From Candidatus Latescibacterota bacterium (lineage in GTDB: Bacteria > Krumholzibacteriota > Krumholzibacteriia > G020349025): DNA of 63,437 nt. A program made the position numbers and the translations under genes. The stretch spans positions 3,401,850 to 3,465,286 of the forward strand of contig CP070763.1 in assembly GCA_020349025.1 (NCBI GenBank), given 5' to 3'. Shown one piece after another: positions 20,346 through 29,708 of the stretch (position 1 is its first letter; the number at the start of each line of letters is the position of its first letter). The notes under the pieces are model-generated. The model was not told where the DNA came from. It saw nothing but the letters and a program-made list of their open reading frames with translations, and did not search any database.

Positions 20346-21725
20346 TCAGCCGCAGAGAGGCTCCAGAACGTCCATGAAGCCGCTCACCGAGAAGACGGCT
20401 TGGCCGGGACCCGGGTCGCCGTAGCCGCGCGGCACGGGGAGCCGGTGCCGGCGGTGCGTGTCGCGCCACAGGCGCAGCAAACCGACGTGGTACTCGAGCG
20501 GCGCCGCCTCGCCCGCGCGGCCCAGCTGCGACAGCGGCTCCGGGCACCAGGTGGTGAAGCGCGGGGCGACGCCACGCGACATGAAGAAATCGAGTCCCTC
20601 GCCGGTTGAACGTAGCGCCTCCTCCACGCGCTCGAAGCCGTACGGGCGCGCCATCTCGACTCCGGCCACGAAGTTCGGAATGACGTTCTCGGGGCCCATC
20701 AGCTCGGCGGCGCCCAGAATTCTCCGCACCCAGCTCTCGTGCCCGATGGCGCGCTGCTTTCCCGGACACAGGATGGAGAAGAGTCGCGCGTCCCACACCT
20801 CGTAGTTCGGGTGGTAGATCTGCACACCCGCGTCGCGCAGTCGCTGCAGCGAATCCTGCTCGTGCGCCTGCACGACCATCTTGGAGATCCAGCGCCGCGG
20901 AAAACGTTCCTCGATTGCTTCCACGTAGCGACAGTAGAAGTCGATCTCCGACTGTCCCTGCAGCTCCGAGACGATGCTGCCACCCGTGATCGTGTAGGCG
21001 GCCGTACGCTTCAGCGGCAGCAGAAGATCGTCGTCGTTCGCCTCGGGTTGCTCGCGTTCGTTGGCGTCGATGATCTCGAGCGCCGCCAGAACGTCATCCA
21101 ACGCCTTCACCTGGTTGTAGGGACGTCCGGCACGACGTTGTTGTCGGAAGTTCTCGTTGATGTCGCAGAACTTGCACTCCTCTTCCGCACCGAAGTACTG
21201 GCACAGCCGGAACAGCGTGAGATAGATGAGATAACCCCATTCGATCGTCGGTGCGACCTCGCGCATCACCTTCCCGCCCGCAAGCTCGCTCTGGTAGTAG
21301 GCGGGGTTCGGTGCCAGCTTGACGTCGCAGATCGCCACCGATCCCAGGTGCAGCTGCAGCGCGTCGTCTGTGGCGTCGACGCTGTACGGCGAGCTCGGGT
21401 TCAAGCGCACCGACACGATGGTGCGGCGAAGCGAGTGCGGCCCGCCGACCAGCGCGATCTCCTCCGGGGCGTGGAGTGATTGGCGCTCCGGCAGGTCCGA
21501 AAGCGGCGCCATGTCGAAGGAGAAGATGAAGTACGCCTTCGGCTTGCTGCGCGCGGTGAGCTCCAGGGCTGCGTCCGTGAAGCGGACTCCCAGACGCAAC
21601 AGATCCTCTTTGAAGACCGCCTCGAGCGGAAGATCGGGGTACTGCTCCGCGATCGCCATGACGCGATCGTAGTGGCGCGACGCATCCGCGTGCGGCGGCG
21701 GAGTTGCCGGGGTTCTCGTCGCCAT
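20346..21725 (-). CDS. Uncharacterised radical SAM protein with C-x8-C-x2-C motif
   Basis: A 459-residue protein. Three cysteines, Cys175, Cys184 and Cys187, occur in LCQYFGAEEECKFCDIN, a spacing of eight and two residues rather than the canonical three and two. Downstream, AYTITGGSIVSE resembles the SAM-binding GGE strand, and later barrel strands (MVVQAHEQDSLQRLRDAGV, PNFVAGVEM) follow the radical SAM order. I infer a 4Fe-4S SAM-cleaving enzyme of an unnamed family; the substrate is unknown. The first 150 residues form an extra N-terminal domain. Its start is 26 bp after the stop of an outer-membrane barrel gene, so the two are probably one operon. Confidence 0.7.
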   Translation of the reverse strand: MATRTPATPPPHADASRHYDRVMAIAEQYPDLPLEAVFKEDLLRLGVRFTDAALELTARSKPKAYFIFSFDMAPLSDLPERQSLHAPEEIALVGGPHSLRRTIVSVRLNPSSPYSVDATDDALQLHLGSVAICDVKLAPNPAYYQSELAGGKVMREVAPTIEWGYLIYLTLFRLCQYFGAEEECKFCDINENFRQQRRAGRPYNQVKALDDVLAALEIIDANEREQPEANDDDLLLPLKRTAAYTITGGSIVSELQGQSEIDFYCRYVEAIEERFPRRWISKMVVQAHEQDSLQRLRDAGVQIYHPNYEVWDARLFSILCPGKQRAIGHESWVRRILGAAELMGPENVIPNFVAGVEMARPYGFERVEEALRSTGEGLDFFMSRGVAPRFTTWCPEPLSQLGRAGEAAPLEYHVGLLRLWRDTHRRHRLPVPRGYGDPGPGQAVFSVSGFMDVLEPLCG

Positions 21726-21751
21726 CGGAGGACCTCGCGCGCGGGCGGGCG

Positions 21752-22528
21752 CTATTCGCCGCCCTCGGGGGACGGGGGCACCTCCGCCACCACGGTCTTG
21801 TCGGCGAAGAAGTAGTGCACACCCGCGTAGAGCGACCAGAGGATGTTGTTCGCATCCACGCGCGACGGGGAGTTGTACGCGGCGCTCGCACCCGTGTTGT
21901 CGCTGTTCTGGTCGATGAGGTAGTCGATGCGTCCTCCCACCTGGAGCCAGGCGCGGCGCACGAACTCGAACTCGGCACCGGCGCCGAAGGCCAGGTGCAG
22001 GTTGCTGTCGCTCAGGAGGACCTCGCCGCCTCCTTCATCGAACCCACGCAGCGTCGGTCCGTCGGTGAACATCCCCGCGCTCTTGCCGGTGAGGTCTTTC
22101 ACGCGCCACATGGTGGCACCGAAAACGCCCAGCAGCCACGGTGACCAGCGGCCGTCCTCTTTGAAGTTGTATTGGAGACCGACCTCGAATTGCCACGTGC
22201 GGTTGTAGTACTGCAGGTCGACGCGTGTGCTGTCCAGCTCCAAGCTGGGGTTGAGAAACACGTCGAAGCTGTCGGCGGGCAGCCCGGCCGACTTGAAGGA
22301 GCCGTAGCGGACGTCGGCCAGGATGTCGAACTTGCGTCTCGCGCCCACACGGACCCCGCCCTGGAGAATCGGTCCGAGCGAGGTCTGATCGATGTTTCCG
22401 CCCACGTACTTGCCCGCGCCACCACCGAGCAGGATGCCGATGCGGGTGCCGTAGTCCTCCTCCTGGGCTGCGAGCGGCGCCGCGAGCGCGAGGAGGAGAG
22501 CGATGGTCGTGAGCTTGATCCGTAGCAC
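21752..22528 (-). CDS. Outer-membrane beta-barrel protein
   Basis: A 258-residue secreted protein. The signal peptide is MLRIKLTT followed by a hydrophobic run and the cleavage site APLAAQEED. The mature chain is rich in alternating strands (VDLQYYNRTWQFEVGLQYNF, WLQVGGRIDYLI, LYAGVHYFFA) typical of an outer-membrane barrel. The GTG start has an AGGAGAGGGG site 8 bases upstream. It is followed in the same direction by the unusual radical SAM gene and preceded by the deoxyhypusine-synthase-like gene (130 bp gap). Function unknown. Confidence 0.78.
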   Translation of the reverse strand: MLRIKLTTIALLLALAAPLAAQEEDYGTRIGILLGGGAGKYVGGNIDQTSLGPILQGGVRVGARRKFDILADVRYGSFKSAGLPADSFDVFLNPSLELDSTRVDLQYYNRTWQFEVGLQYNFKEDGRWSPWLLGVFGATMWRVKDLTGKSAGMFTDGPTLRGFDEGGGEVLLSDSNLHLAFGAGAEFEFVRRAWLQVGGRIDYLIDQNSDNTGASAAYNSPSRVDANNILWSLYAGVHYFFADKTVVAEVPPSPEGGE

Positions 22529-22657
22529 GTGCAGTCCCCTCTCCTGCGAATGCCGAACCCGATCCGGTTTGGGGTGGCTGAAGTCCGCGTGGGGAAGACG
22601 ACAGGCCGAAGCAGCCTAATGTCCAAAAAGCCTTTTGTAAAGGGGGCCTGGGCCTCC

Positions 22658-23848
22658 CTAGCGCCGATTCCGTGCACCTTGCCGTCGGCCCGAGCCGCGC
22701 CGACGCTTGCCAGACAGCGGCCGCGCGTCGAGCCTCTCCAAAACCGCCTTCACCACCAGCGGCCACACGATGGTTGCGTCGGCATGGACCTCGGCGAAAC
22801 GCCCTCCCTCCGACTCGGGGATGAACTTGCCCCAGGAGACCCCCTCCGCGTAGGTGCACCCGGAGAGCCCACCCCAGTGCGCCGGCTCGGGACAGATGCG
22901 GACGCCGTATTGAAAACGCACCATGCCGCGACCCACCGCCGCACGCTTGGCCAGGATGTCGAGATACGGCCCCACCTGCTGGGCCCAGTTGCGCGGCACT
23001 CCACCTCCCACCGTGAAGATGCCGATGCGCTTCTGCATGTCGATGCGTTTCGTGTAGTCGTCGAGATCGAGAAAAGGATCGAACTGCAGTCGCGCCTTCT
23101 TCTTCGCCGCGCGACGATGGTTGTGGATGGCGAAATCGAGCCCCAGCTCCGAATCGGTGAACGCCGGCACGTAGATCGGAACATCGTGCTCCCAGGCGGA
23201 ACCCAGGATCCCGCGGCCGCTCTTGCGCTGTGACAGGTGCGCGCCCAGCTCCCGGTTCAAGCGCACGCTGCTCCAGGGCGTGCCATCGTCGCTCGCGTCG
23301 AGAACCTGCATGACGATCTGCTCCACCTCGTCCAGGTTCTTCTCGAGCTCGAGACTGTCGTAGACACGGTTGTAACCGCGGTCGAAGAGAGCCTTGTCGT
23401 CCATGGCGGGATCGTACTTGAAGTGCACGCGGCCGCTCGCTTCGACGAAACCGTGCGCCATCAGTGCGCCCGTCGAGACGATCGCCTGCACCATGCCGTT
23501 CTCGATCATCTCGCAGAGAACGAGCCCCATCTTGGCGACGGTCATGGCACCGGAGACCGTGACCACGGTGTAGCAGTCGGGGTCGCGCGTCATCTCGGCG
23601 AGAATGTCGGCCGCCTCTCCCACGCGTCGTGCTCCGATGGCGGCGTCTGCGTAGAATTGGACGAGGTCGGAGACACTGTCGACACGCGAGAGATCGACCG
23701 GCACCGTCGGCTCGAGACGATCGTCGAATCCGGTCCCGTAATCCGACTCGCGGCGAACGGCACGTGCGGTCTTCTTGGCCGTCGTGCGACGCGGCGCCCG
23801 GCGCTTGCGCTTGTCGTTCCCGCGGCTCCCGGCTTTCCGCGCGCCCAT
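22658..23848 (-). CDS. Deoxyhypusine synthase family protein
   Basis: A 396-residue homologue of deoxyhypusine synthase, the NAD-dependent enzyme that moves the aminobutyl group of spermidine. Conserved features include VVTVSGAMTVAKMGL, STGALMAHGF, the IGIFTVGGGVPRN nucleotide loop and the active-site segment EGVSWGK with Lys341 in the place of the catalytic lysine. Bacteria lack eIF5A, and some bacterial homologues make homospermidine or related polyamines, so the acceptor here is unknown. Both ends are strongly basic (KRKRRAPRRTTAKK, KRRRGSGRRQGARNRR), which is unusual. The ATG at 23848 has a GGAGGG site. Confidence 0.85.
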   Translation of the reverse strand: MGARKAGSRGNDKRKRRAPRRTTAKKTARAVRRESDYGTGFDDRLEPTVPVDLSRVDSVSDLVQFYADAAIGARRVGEAADILAEMTRDPDCYTVVTVSGAMTVAKMGLVLCEMIENGMVQAIVSTGALMAHGFVEASGRVHFKYDPAMDDKALFDRGYNRVYDSLELEKNLDEVEQIVMQVLDASDDGTPWSSVRLNRELGAHLSQRKSGRGILGSAWEHDVPIYVPAFTDSELGLDFAIHNHRRAAKKKARLQFDPFLDLDDYTKRIDMQKRIGIFTVGGGVPRNWAQQVGPYLDILAKRAAVGRGMVRFQYGVRICPEPAHWGGLSGCTYAEGVSWGKFIPESEGGRFAEVHADATIVWPLVVKAVLERLDARPLSGKRRRGSGRRQGARNRR

Positions 23849-23951
23849 GGCGAACCCTCCGAGGTGCGTTCGGACGTGGCTGCATCGATGGGTGCAGTGC
23901 GGCATCATAGCACGCCGGAGCCGCGATCGCAGCATCCTCACCCTTTGCGAT

Positions 23952-25571
23952 TCACACTTTGCGGCGATAGACCAGAACGTACTCGTTGTGCCAGTGCTGT
24001 GGAGTGGTGCGCAGGAGCTCGTACTGTTCGTGGAACTCGGGCAGCGCGTTCATCGTGTAGTCGGGGATGCGCTGGAAGGAATAGCCCGCGCCTTCATCGT
24101 TGAGCGACACCAGGACGATGTAGTCGGGCTCTCGCGACAGAACGTAGCGGGGATCGGCTTTGTAGTGGATGCGCCCGCGTAATCTCGCGATATGGGGATC
24201 GATGAGACCGAACATGTCGAGAACGCGTCGCTCGGAGAAGTAGCCGAGGGCGCCGACATCGCTGATCGCCACCGTGACATCCGGATCGCTGTGCTCGCGG
24301 AACCACAACCCCAGCTCCTCGTAGTTCTGCGACAGGTAGTTGTGCGACTGCACGGCGGGAAGCACGATGCGTGCGGTGCGCAGCTCGGTGTTGCCGATTC
24401 CCACCAACGTCGCCAGAAGCACGAGCGCCGTCGTGGCGTACAGCAGCGAGGCGCGCAGCGTCTTCGGTTGCGCCAGCGCCAGCACCACCTCGATCCCGGC
24501 AGCGAGGAAAGCGGCCAGAAGCGGCAGCAGGTGCGCGTAGAAGCGATAGTGGTACATCCAGTCGCCGCCGGCCACGACCACGAAGCCGGTGTACGCCAGA
24601 AGCAGTGTCAGCCCCATCCAATACGCGGCGCTCGCGCCGCGCAGGAGCATCGGCACGAGCGCGACCGCCATGAACAGCACCCCGCCGCCATCGCGCATGA
24701 AATCGAGCGTGTACTGCACGCCGTCGATCACCCCGTGCAGGCCACCGTTGGTCTTGGCGTAGAACGTGTTCGGGAAGGGATCGTCGAAGTAGCTCCAGCG
24801 CCAGGCGTAGTAGGCGCCGAAAAGCACCACCCAAGCCAGCGTTTCGCGCAGGACGGCGCGGCGCCCCGCTTGCGCTTCCCCTGCGTCCGCAAAGCGGCCG
24901 AGCGGCGTGGTGAAAGCCCACTCGCGCACCATCAACGTGCCGCGCAGGAGAAGAATGAGAAAAGCGAAGAGCGGCCCCTCGGGACGACTCGCCGACAGGA
25001 GGAGCAGCAGGAGCAGCAGCAGGGCGCTGTGCCGCAGACGCGGCGGGCGCGGCTGCACGGCCACGAGAACGGCGGCGATCAGCAGCATCGCGAACGTGCT
25101 GCTCTCCAAGCCGGCGACCGAGTGCGTCACGAGAACGGGCGAGATCGCCAGATAGTAGGGTGCGAGAACCGACGTCAGACCGTGGCGGGGGAGCAACCGC
25201 TGCACCAGCCGCCACGACAGCACGAGCGAGAGCATGCCCGCCGCCAAACCGATGATCTTCGACAAGCGCTCGGGATCGTTGCCGCTGCGCTCCACCGCAG
25301 CCATCAGAAGCACCCAGACGAAGTTCGAATACCCTTCGACCCGCTCTCCAGGGTTGAAGACGAAGCCGTGCCCCGACGCCACGTTTCGAGCATAGCGATA
25401 GGTGATGAAAGCATCGTCCTCGGTCCACGCCCAGTAGATGCGCGCATGGAAGTAGAAGATCGCGAGCGCCACGACAACCAATCCCCACGCAAGAGCTCGA
25501 CGTGTCTTCGGGCTCGCCGCGGCGGCCGTTTCCATCATGCCGAGCTCTTCGCGGAGGGGGGTGACGCTCAC
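23952..25571 (-). CDS. GT-C fold membrane glycosyltransferase
   Basis: A 539-residue polytopic membrane protein with about ten to twelve helices. The first periplasmic loop holds WTEDDAFITYRYARN and FNPGERVEGYSNFVW. This DD motif and the NPGERVEGY segment are characteristic of lipid-sugar-using GT-C enzymes related to the arabinosyltransferase AftB group. The C-terminal soluble part (after about residue 400) is of unknown role. It likely transfers a sugar from a polyprenyl carrier outside the inner membrane. The GTG start overlaps the hflX stop in a GTGA arrangement. Confidence 0.75.
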   Translation of the reverse strand: MSVTPLREELGMMETAAAASPKTRRALAWGLVVVALAIFYFHARIYWAWTEDDAFITYRYARNVASGHGFVFNPGERVEGYSNFVWVLLMAAVERSGNDPERLSKIIGLAAGMLSLVLSWRLVQRLLPRHGLTSVLAPYYLAISPVLVTHSVAGLESSTFAMLLIAAVLVAVQPRPPRLRHSALLLLLLLLLSASRPEGPLFAFLILLLRGTLMVREWAFTTPLGRFADAGEAQAGRRAVLRETLAWVVLFGAYYAWRWSYFDDPFPNTFYAKTNGGLHGVIDGVQYTLDFMRDGGGVLFMAVALVPMLLRGASAAYWMGLTLLLAYTGFVVVAGGDWMYHYRFYAHLLPLLAAFLAAGIEVVLALAQPKTLRASLLYATTALVLLATLVGIGNTELRTARIVLPAVQSHNYLSQNYEELGLWFREHSDPDVTVAISDVGALGYFSERRVLDMFGLIDPHIARLRGRIHYKADPRYVLSREPDYIVLVSLNDEGAGYSFQRIPDYTMNALPEFHEQYELLRTTPQHWHNEYVLVYRRKV

Positions 25572-27043
25572 GTTTCCTCCTCGTCGTCTGCAGCGATCGG
25601 ATCGATCGCATTCGTTGCCGCTGGCGCGTCCACAATCGTGAAGTTCCCCCGGAAAGTCTTGATGAAGCGCTTGAATGCAGCATCCGGGAAGCGTACGAAA
25701 AGCTGCGGCCGCCCCTCCGGGTTGGCGCCCTGACGCACGACCTCTCCCGCACGGAAGCAGAAGGAGAAGATCTCGGAGGCTCGCTGCAAGATCTCGATCT
25801 CCAACTCGACCGTGCGCGAGCGCACCTGTGCCAGCAGAGCGCGTCGCAACGCCGTCAACCCCTCAGCGCTCCGTGCCGAGACGAAGTGCGCGCGCGGGTG
25901 GTGACGCAGCATGACGTTGACCACGCTCGCATCCTCGAGCGCGTCCATCTTGTTGAAGACGACGAACGTGTCGCGCGGCATCTCGAGGATCTCGCCCAGA
26001 ACCTCGTGCACCGTGTCGATGTGCGCAGCCAGGTTTGGTGTCGTGATGTCGACCACGTGCAGCAAAAGATCGGCATCGCCGATCTCGGAGAGCGTGGTGC
26101 GAAAGCTGGCCACCAGGTCGTGCGGCAGCTTGCGAATGAACCCCACCGTGTCCGTGAGAAGAACGTGGGAGCCGCCGTCGAGCTCCAGGCGCCGTGTGGT
26201 GGCATCGAGCGTGGAGAAGAGCTGATTTTCCACTAGCAGCTGGCTTCCGGCCAGCGCGTTCATCAGCGACGTTTTGCCGGCATTCGTGTAGCCGACGAGC
26301 GCCACGCGAAAGGCTTTGTCGCGCGCCTTGCGTTGTGTCGCGACGATGCGGTCGCGTTCGCGCAACGAGCGTCGGAGTGAGGCGATGCGTTCCCCCACGC
26401 GCCGGCGGTCCACCTCGAGCTGCGTTTCGCCCGGACCTCGGGTCCCGATCGCACCGTCCTGGCGGGAGAGGTGGTCCCAGAGTCGCCGCAGGCGCGGTCG
26501 CATGTACTGCAGCTGCGCCAGCTCCACCTGGAGCATGGCTTCGCGCGTGCGCGCATGTCGCGCAAAGATGTCGAGGATGAGCTCGGTGCGATCGATGACG
26601 TTTCGATTCAGGACCTCTTCGAGATTGCGCGCCTGCGCCGGCGACAACGTATCGTCGAAGATCACGAGATTCGCTTCGAGGCGTTGACAGAGGGCATCGA
26701 GCTCATCCACCTTGCCGCGTCCGATGTAGGTGCGCACGTTCGGCTCGCGGCGTTCTTGAACGAGGCGTGCCTGGGGCTCCGCGCCGGCGGTTCGCGACAG
26801 GCGCTCCAGCTCGTCGAGGTTCTCCTCCTCCTGCGAGCGCGTTCGGGGCGGGAGCACGACGCCCACCAGGATGCAGCGTTCCTCGACACGGCGACGCTGC
26901 CAGCCCCGATCGCGCGCCTGCGAATCGACGCCGAGATCCACCTCGCGGCGACGACGCCCGCCGTTGCGCGAGGACTGCCTCGAATCGAGCCCGGGCGAGG
27001 CGGCCCTCCAGCGGCTCTTGCGCACCACTCTCTTGCGCTTCAC
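25568..27043 (-). CDS. hflX: GTPase HflX
   Basis: A 491-residue ribosome-associated GTPase. The N-terminal HflX domain (VRTYIGRGKVDEL, VIFDDTLSPAQARNLE) is followed by the linker with TRGPGETQLEVDRR and the G domain: G1 GYTNAGKTS, G3 DTVGFIRKLPH, G4 NKMD. HflX splits or rescues stalled 70S ribosomes under stress. The N-terminus has an extra arginine-rich segment of about 50 residues before the conserved part. The GTG start lies 10 bp after the ABC-F stop with a GGAGGGG site, so the genes are co-transcribed; both act on ribosomes. Confidence 0.95.
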   Translation of the reverse strand: MKRKRVVRKSRWRAASPGLDSRQSSRNGGRRRREVDLGVDSQARDRGWQRRRVEERCILVGVVLPPRTRSQEEENLDELERLSRTAGAEPQARLVQERREPNVRTYIGRGKVDELDALCQRLEANLVIFDDTLSPAQARNLEEVLNRNVIDRTELILDIFARHARTREAMLQVELAQLQYMRPRLRRLWDHLSRQDGAIGTRGPGETQLEVDRRRVGERIASLRRSLRERDRIVATQRKARDKAFRVALVGYTNAGKTSLMNALAGSQLLVENQLFSTLDATTRRLELDGGSHVLLTDTVGFIRKLPHDLVASFRTTLSEIGDADLLLHVVDITTPNLAAHIDTVHEVLGEILEMPRDTFVVFNKMDALEDASVVNVMLRHHPRAHFVSARSAEGLTALRRALLAQVRSRTVELEIEILQRASEIFSFCFRAGEVVRQGANPEGRPQLFVRFPDAAFKRFIKTFRGNFTIVDAPAATNAIDPIAADDEEET

Positions 27044-27053
27044 AACCCCTCCA

Positions 27054-29066
27054 TCAACGCTTGCGCTTGCGGCGCCCCTGCTCCTGCAAGGCGTGCGACA
27101 TCGTTTCGACCTGCTCCGTCAGCGTGTTCCAGCTCTCGTAGCGAGCCTCGAGCTCCTTCTTCTTCGCGGCGTGCTGCCGCGACAGGCTCGCGATCTCGTG
27201 CGCTTCGAGCCCGGCGCTTTTGGCGAGCGCCGCCTCGATCTCCTCGAGGTCCACCTCGAGAGATACGATCCCGTCCTCTGTGGCGTCGAGGTTCTTGCGC
27301 AGGCGCGCCAGAGCGTTCTTGCTCACGGGCGCGGCTCGCGGCGGGGAGCCGCCGTCGCTGCGCCGGCCCGCATCCTCTGCCGGCGGCAAGGTCGCCGTCT
27401 GCGGCTCGCGCCGCTCCTGCTGGCGCCGACGCTCGCTCTCGAACGCCGCAATCTCGCTCCACAGCGGCCTGCCGTGCAGCGACTCGATGTACTCCTCGTA
27501 GCCGCCGTGAAAGAGCCGGGCACGCCCCGCCGTCAGAACCAGCAGCGTGTCGACCGCTCGCGACAGCAGCAGGCGATCGTGCGACACCAGAAGAAGCGTG
27601 CCCTCGAAGTGGCGCAGCCCCTCCTCCAGCAGCTCGACCGAGTCGAGGTCGAGATGGTTGGTGGGCTCGTCCAGCACCAGGAAGTTGTGCCGCATCATCA
27701 CGAGCTTCAGCAAACCGAGGCGGCTGCGCTGCCCACCCGACAGAGCGCGGACCGGGCGATCGGCGAAGTCTTCGCCGAAACCGAAGGCTCCCAGAAGCGT
27801 GCGCACATCTTCCTCGCGCAGCGACTGATCGACGCGCCAGATCTCCTCGGTGAGAGCGGGGGCATCGCCGACGAAATCCAGCTCCTGGTCGAAGTAGCCG
27901 AGGTCGATCTCGGAGCCCAGCTTGATGCTTCCCACATCGGGCGCCGTGCGCCCGGCCAGGATCTGCAGCAGCGTGGTCTTGCCGGAGCCGTTGGGACCGA
28001 TGATGCCCACCTTGTTGCCACGTGTGATGTCGAGATCGAGGTCCGCAAACAGCGTGCGCTCGCCGAAACGTTGCGTCAGGCCGCGCGCGCGCAGCACCAC
28101 GTTGCCGCCCCTCTTCGCCGTCCGCAGACGCAGCTTGAAGCGCGAGCGCTCCTCGCGCGGCTTCTCCAAGCGATCGAGCTTGTCGAGGCGTTTGCGCCGA
28201 CTCTGCGCCTGCTTCGTCTTCTGTCCCGCAATGTTGCGGCGGATGAAGTCCTCCGTCTTGCGGATCTCGTGCTGCTGGCGGTTGTATGCTGCTTCCTCCT
28301 GGCTCACCCAGGACTCGTAGTCGCGCACGAACTTCGAATAGTTACCACTCCAGCGCATCAGCGTGCTGCGCGACAGATGCCACACGCTGCTCACCGTGTG
28401 ATCCAAGAAGTAGCGGTCGTGCGAAACGATGAGCATGGCGCTGGGGCTCTGGTTCACGAACCCCTGCAACCACTCGAGAGCGTCGAGGTCGAGATGATTC
28501 GTCGGCTCGTCGAGGAGAAGCAGGTCACCCCCCTGCACCAGAACGGCGGCCAGCGCCGCCCGCCGCCGTTCGCCACCCGAGAGCACGCGCACCGGTTTTT
28601 CGAAATCTTCGTTGGTGAAGCCGAGCCCGTGCAGCGCGGCCTCCACGGTCGACTCGTGCTCGTAGCCACCGAGCGTTTCGAAACGGTGCTGCAGATCGCC
28701 GTAGGCGTGCAGCGTCTCGGCGTCGAGCTCCTCGCCGCGCTCGAGCCGCGCCTGCAGCGCGCCGAGCTCGGTGCGCACCGCATCGAGATCGCTGCGCGCC
28801 CCACCCACCCAACGAAGAAGCGTCCCCTCCCCCTCGGCTGCGGTCTCTTGCGGCAGCGACACCACGCGTGCGCGACGCTGGATGTGGCGCTCTCCTGCAT
28901 CCGGGAGCAGCGTGCCCTCGATGAGGCGGAGCAGCGTCGACTTGCCGCTGCCGTTCATCCCGGCCAGCGCCACCTTTTCGCCCGGCTCGACGTCGAGCGT
29001 CACGTCGCGCAGGAGCTTCTCGCGTCCGTAGTCGAAGCACACGCGGCTCAGGCTCAGCAACGGCAT
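27054..29066 (-). CDS. ABC-F family ATPase (Uup/EttA type)
   Basis: A 670-residue soluble protein with two ABC domains and no membrane segments. The Walker A motifs are GMNGSGKST and GPNGSGKTT, the signatures LSGGERRRAAL and LSGGQRSRLGLL, and both Walker B segments end LDEPTNHLDLD. An arginine-rich linker joins the domains. A C-terminal coiled-coil of about 80 residues (LEVDLEEIEAALAKS, SRQHAAKKKELEARYESW) resembles Uup. ABC-F proteins bind the ribosomal E site to relieve stalling or protect against antibiotics. It lies between rex and hflX in one direction. Confidence 0.93.
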   Translation of the reverse strand: MPLLSLSRVCFDYGREKLLRDVTLDVEPGEKVALAGMNGSGKSTLLRLIEGTLLPDAGERHIQRRARVVSLPQETAAEGEGTLLRWVGGARSDLDAVRTELGALQARLERGEELDAETLHAYGDLQHRFETLGGYEHESTVEAALHGLGFTNEDFEKPVRVLSGGERRRAALAAVLVQGGDLLLLDEPTNHLDLDALEWLQGFVNQSPSAMLIVSHDRYFLDHTVSSVWHLSRSTLMRWSGNYSKFVRDYESWVSQEEAAYNRQQHEIRKTEDFIRRNIAGQKTKQAQSRRKRLDKLDRLEKPREERSRFKLRLRTAKRGGNVVLRARGLTQRFGERTLFADLDLDITRGNKVGIIGPNGSGKTTLLQILAGRTAPDVGSIKLGSEIDLGYFDQELDFVGDAPALTEEIWRVDQSLREEDVRTLLGAFGFGEDFADRPVRALSGGQRSRLGLLKLVMMRHNFLVLDEPTNHLDLDSVELLEEGLRHFEGTLLLVSHDRLLLSRAVDTLLVLTAGRARLFHGGYEEYIESLHGRPLWSEIAAFESERRRQQERREPQTATLPPAEDAGRRSDGGSPPRAAPVSKNALARLRKNLDATEDGIVSLEVDLEEIEAALAKSAGLEAHEIASLSRQHAAKKKELEARYESWNTLTEQVETMSHALQEQGRRKRKR

Positions 29067-29090
29067 CAGGAGTCACCTCGCGATGTGAAA

Positions 29091-29708
29091 TCACTTCACG
29101 AGCGAATAGCTCAACGATTCCATGGCAATGGAGAGGTCCACTTCACGAAGCGCAACGTGGTCCGGAATGGTGAGGGTCACGGGCGCGAAGTTGAGAATGC
29201 CGCGCACTCCAGCGGCAACGGCCACGTCCGCCACATCCTGCGCCGAGCTCTCGGGGACCGCGAGGATGGCGATGTCGAAGTGCTGCGTCGCGGCAACCTG
29301 GGGCAGCTCGCCGATGGCACGAATCGTCACGCCATCCCACTTCTCGCCAACCTTGCGTGGATCGGAGTCGAACACGGCCTCGATGCAGAACCCCTGCTTC
29401 TGAAAAGGCTTGTAGGCAAACAGCGCCAGCCCCAGATTGCCGGCGCCGAGGAGTGCGACGCGCCATCGCCGCGTCAGCCCCAGGATCTCGGCGATCTTGC
29501 GCCGCAGCTGTGCCACGTTGTAGCCGAGCCCGCGGCGGCCGAAGTTGCCGAAGAAGGAGAGGTCCTTGCGGACCTGCGCCGAGGTGATGCCGCCGCGCTC
29601 CGCCAGCCGCCCCGAGGAGACCGTTTCCACTCGCTCGGCCTGCAGCTCACCGAGGAGGCGGTAGTAGCTGGACAGGCGCGTCACGGTCGAGCTCGAGGCG
29701 CGATCCAT
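29091..29708 (-). CDS. rex: Redox-sensing transcriptional repressor Rex
   Basis: A 205-residue repressor that senses the NADH/NAD ratio. The N-terminal winged helix has TVTRLSSYYRLLGEL and ITSAQVRKDLSFFGNFGRRGLGYNV, the DNA-reading segment of Rex. The C-terminal Rossmann domain has LLGAGNLGLAL and ends with the ILNFAPVTL and LREVDLSIAMESLSY stretch. The ATG at 29708 gives the usual Rex length. The frame continues to a GTG at 29783, which I consider less likely. It leads a four-gene cluster with the ABC-F and hflX genes. No clean Rex operator was found upstream. Confidence 0.93.
   Translation of the reverse strand: MDRASSSTVTRLSSYYRLLGELQAERVETVSSGRLAERGGITSAQVRKDLSFFGNFGRRGLGYNVAQLRRKIAEILGLTRRWRVALLGAGNLGLALFAYKPFQKQGFCIEAVFDSDPRKVGEKWDGVTIRAIGELPQVAATQHFDIAILAVPESSAQDVADVAVAAGVRGILNFAPVTLTIPDHVALREVDLSIAMESLSYSLVK

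Noticed and set aside
29085..29099. Rex-operator-like GTGAA-N5-TTCAC at the rex/ABC-F junction
   Set aside because: The spacer is 5 rather than 4 bases, half of it is the rex stop region, and it is downstream of rex.
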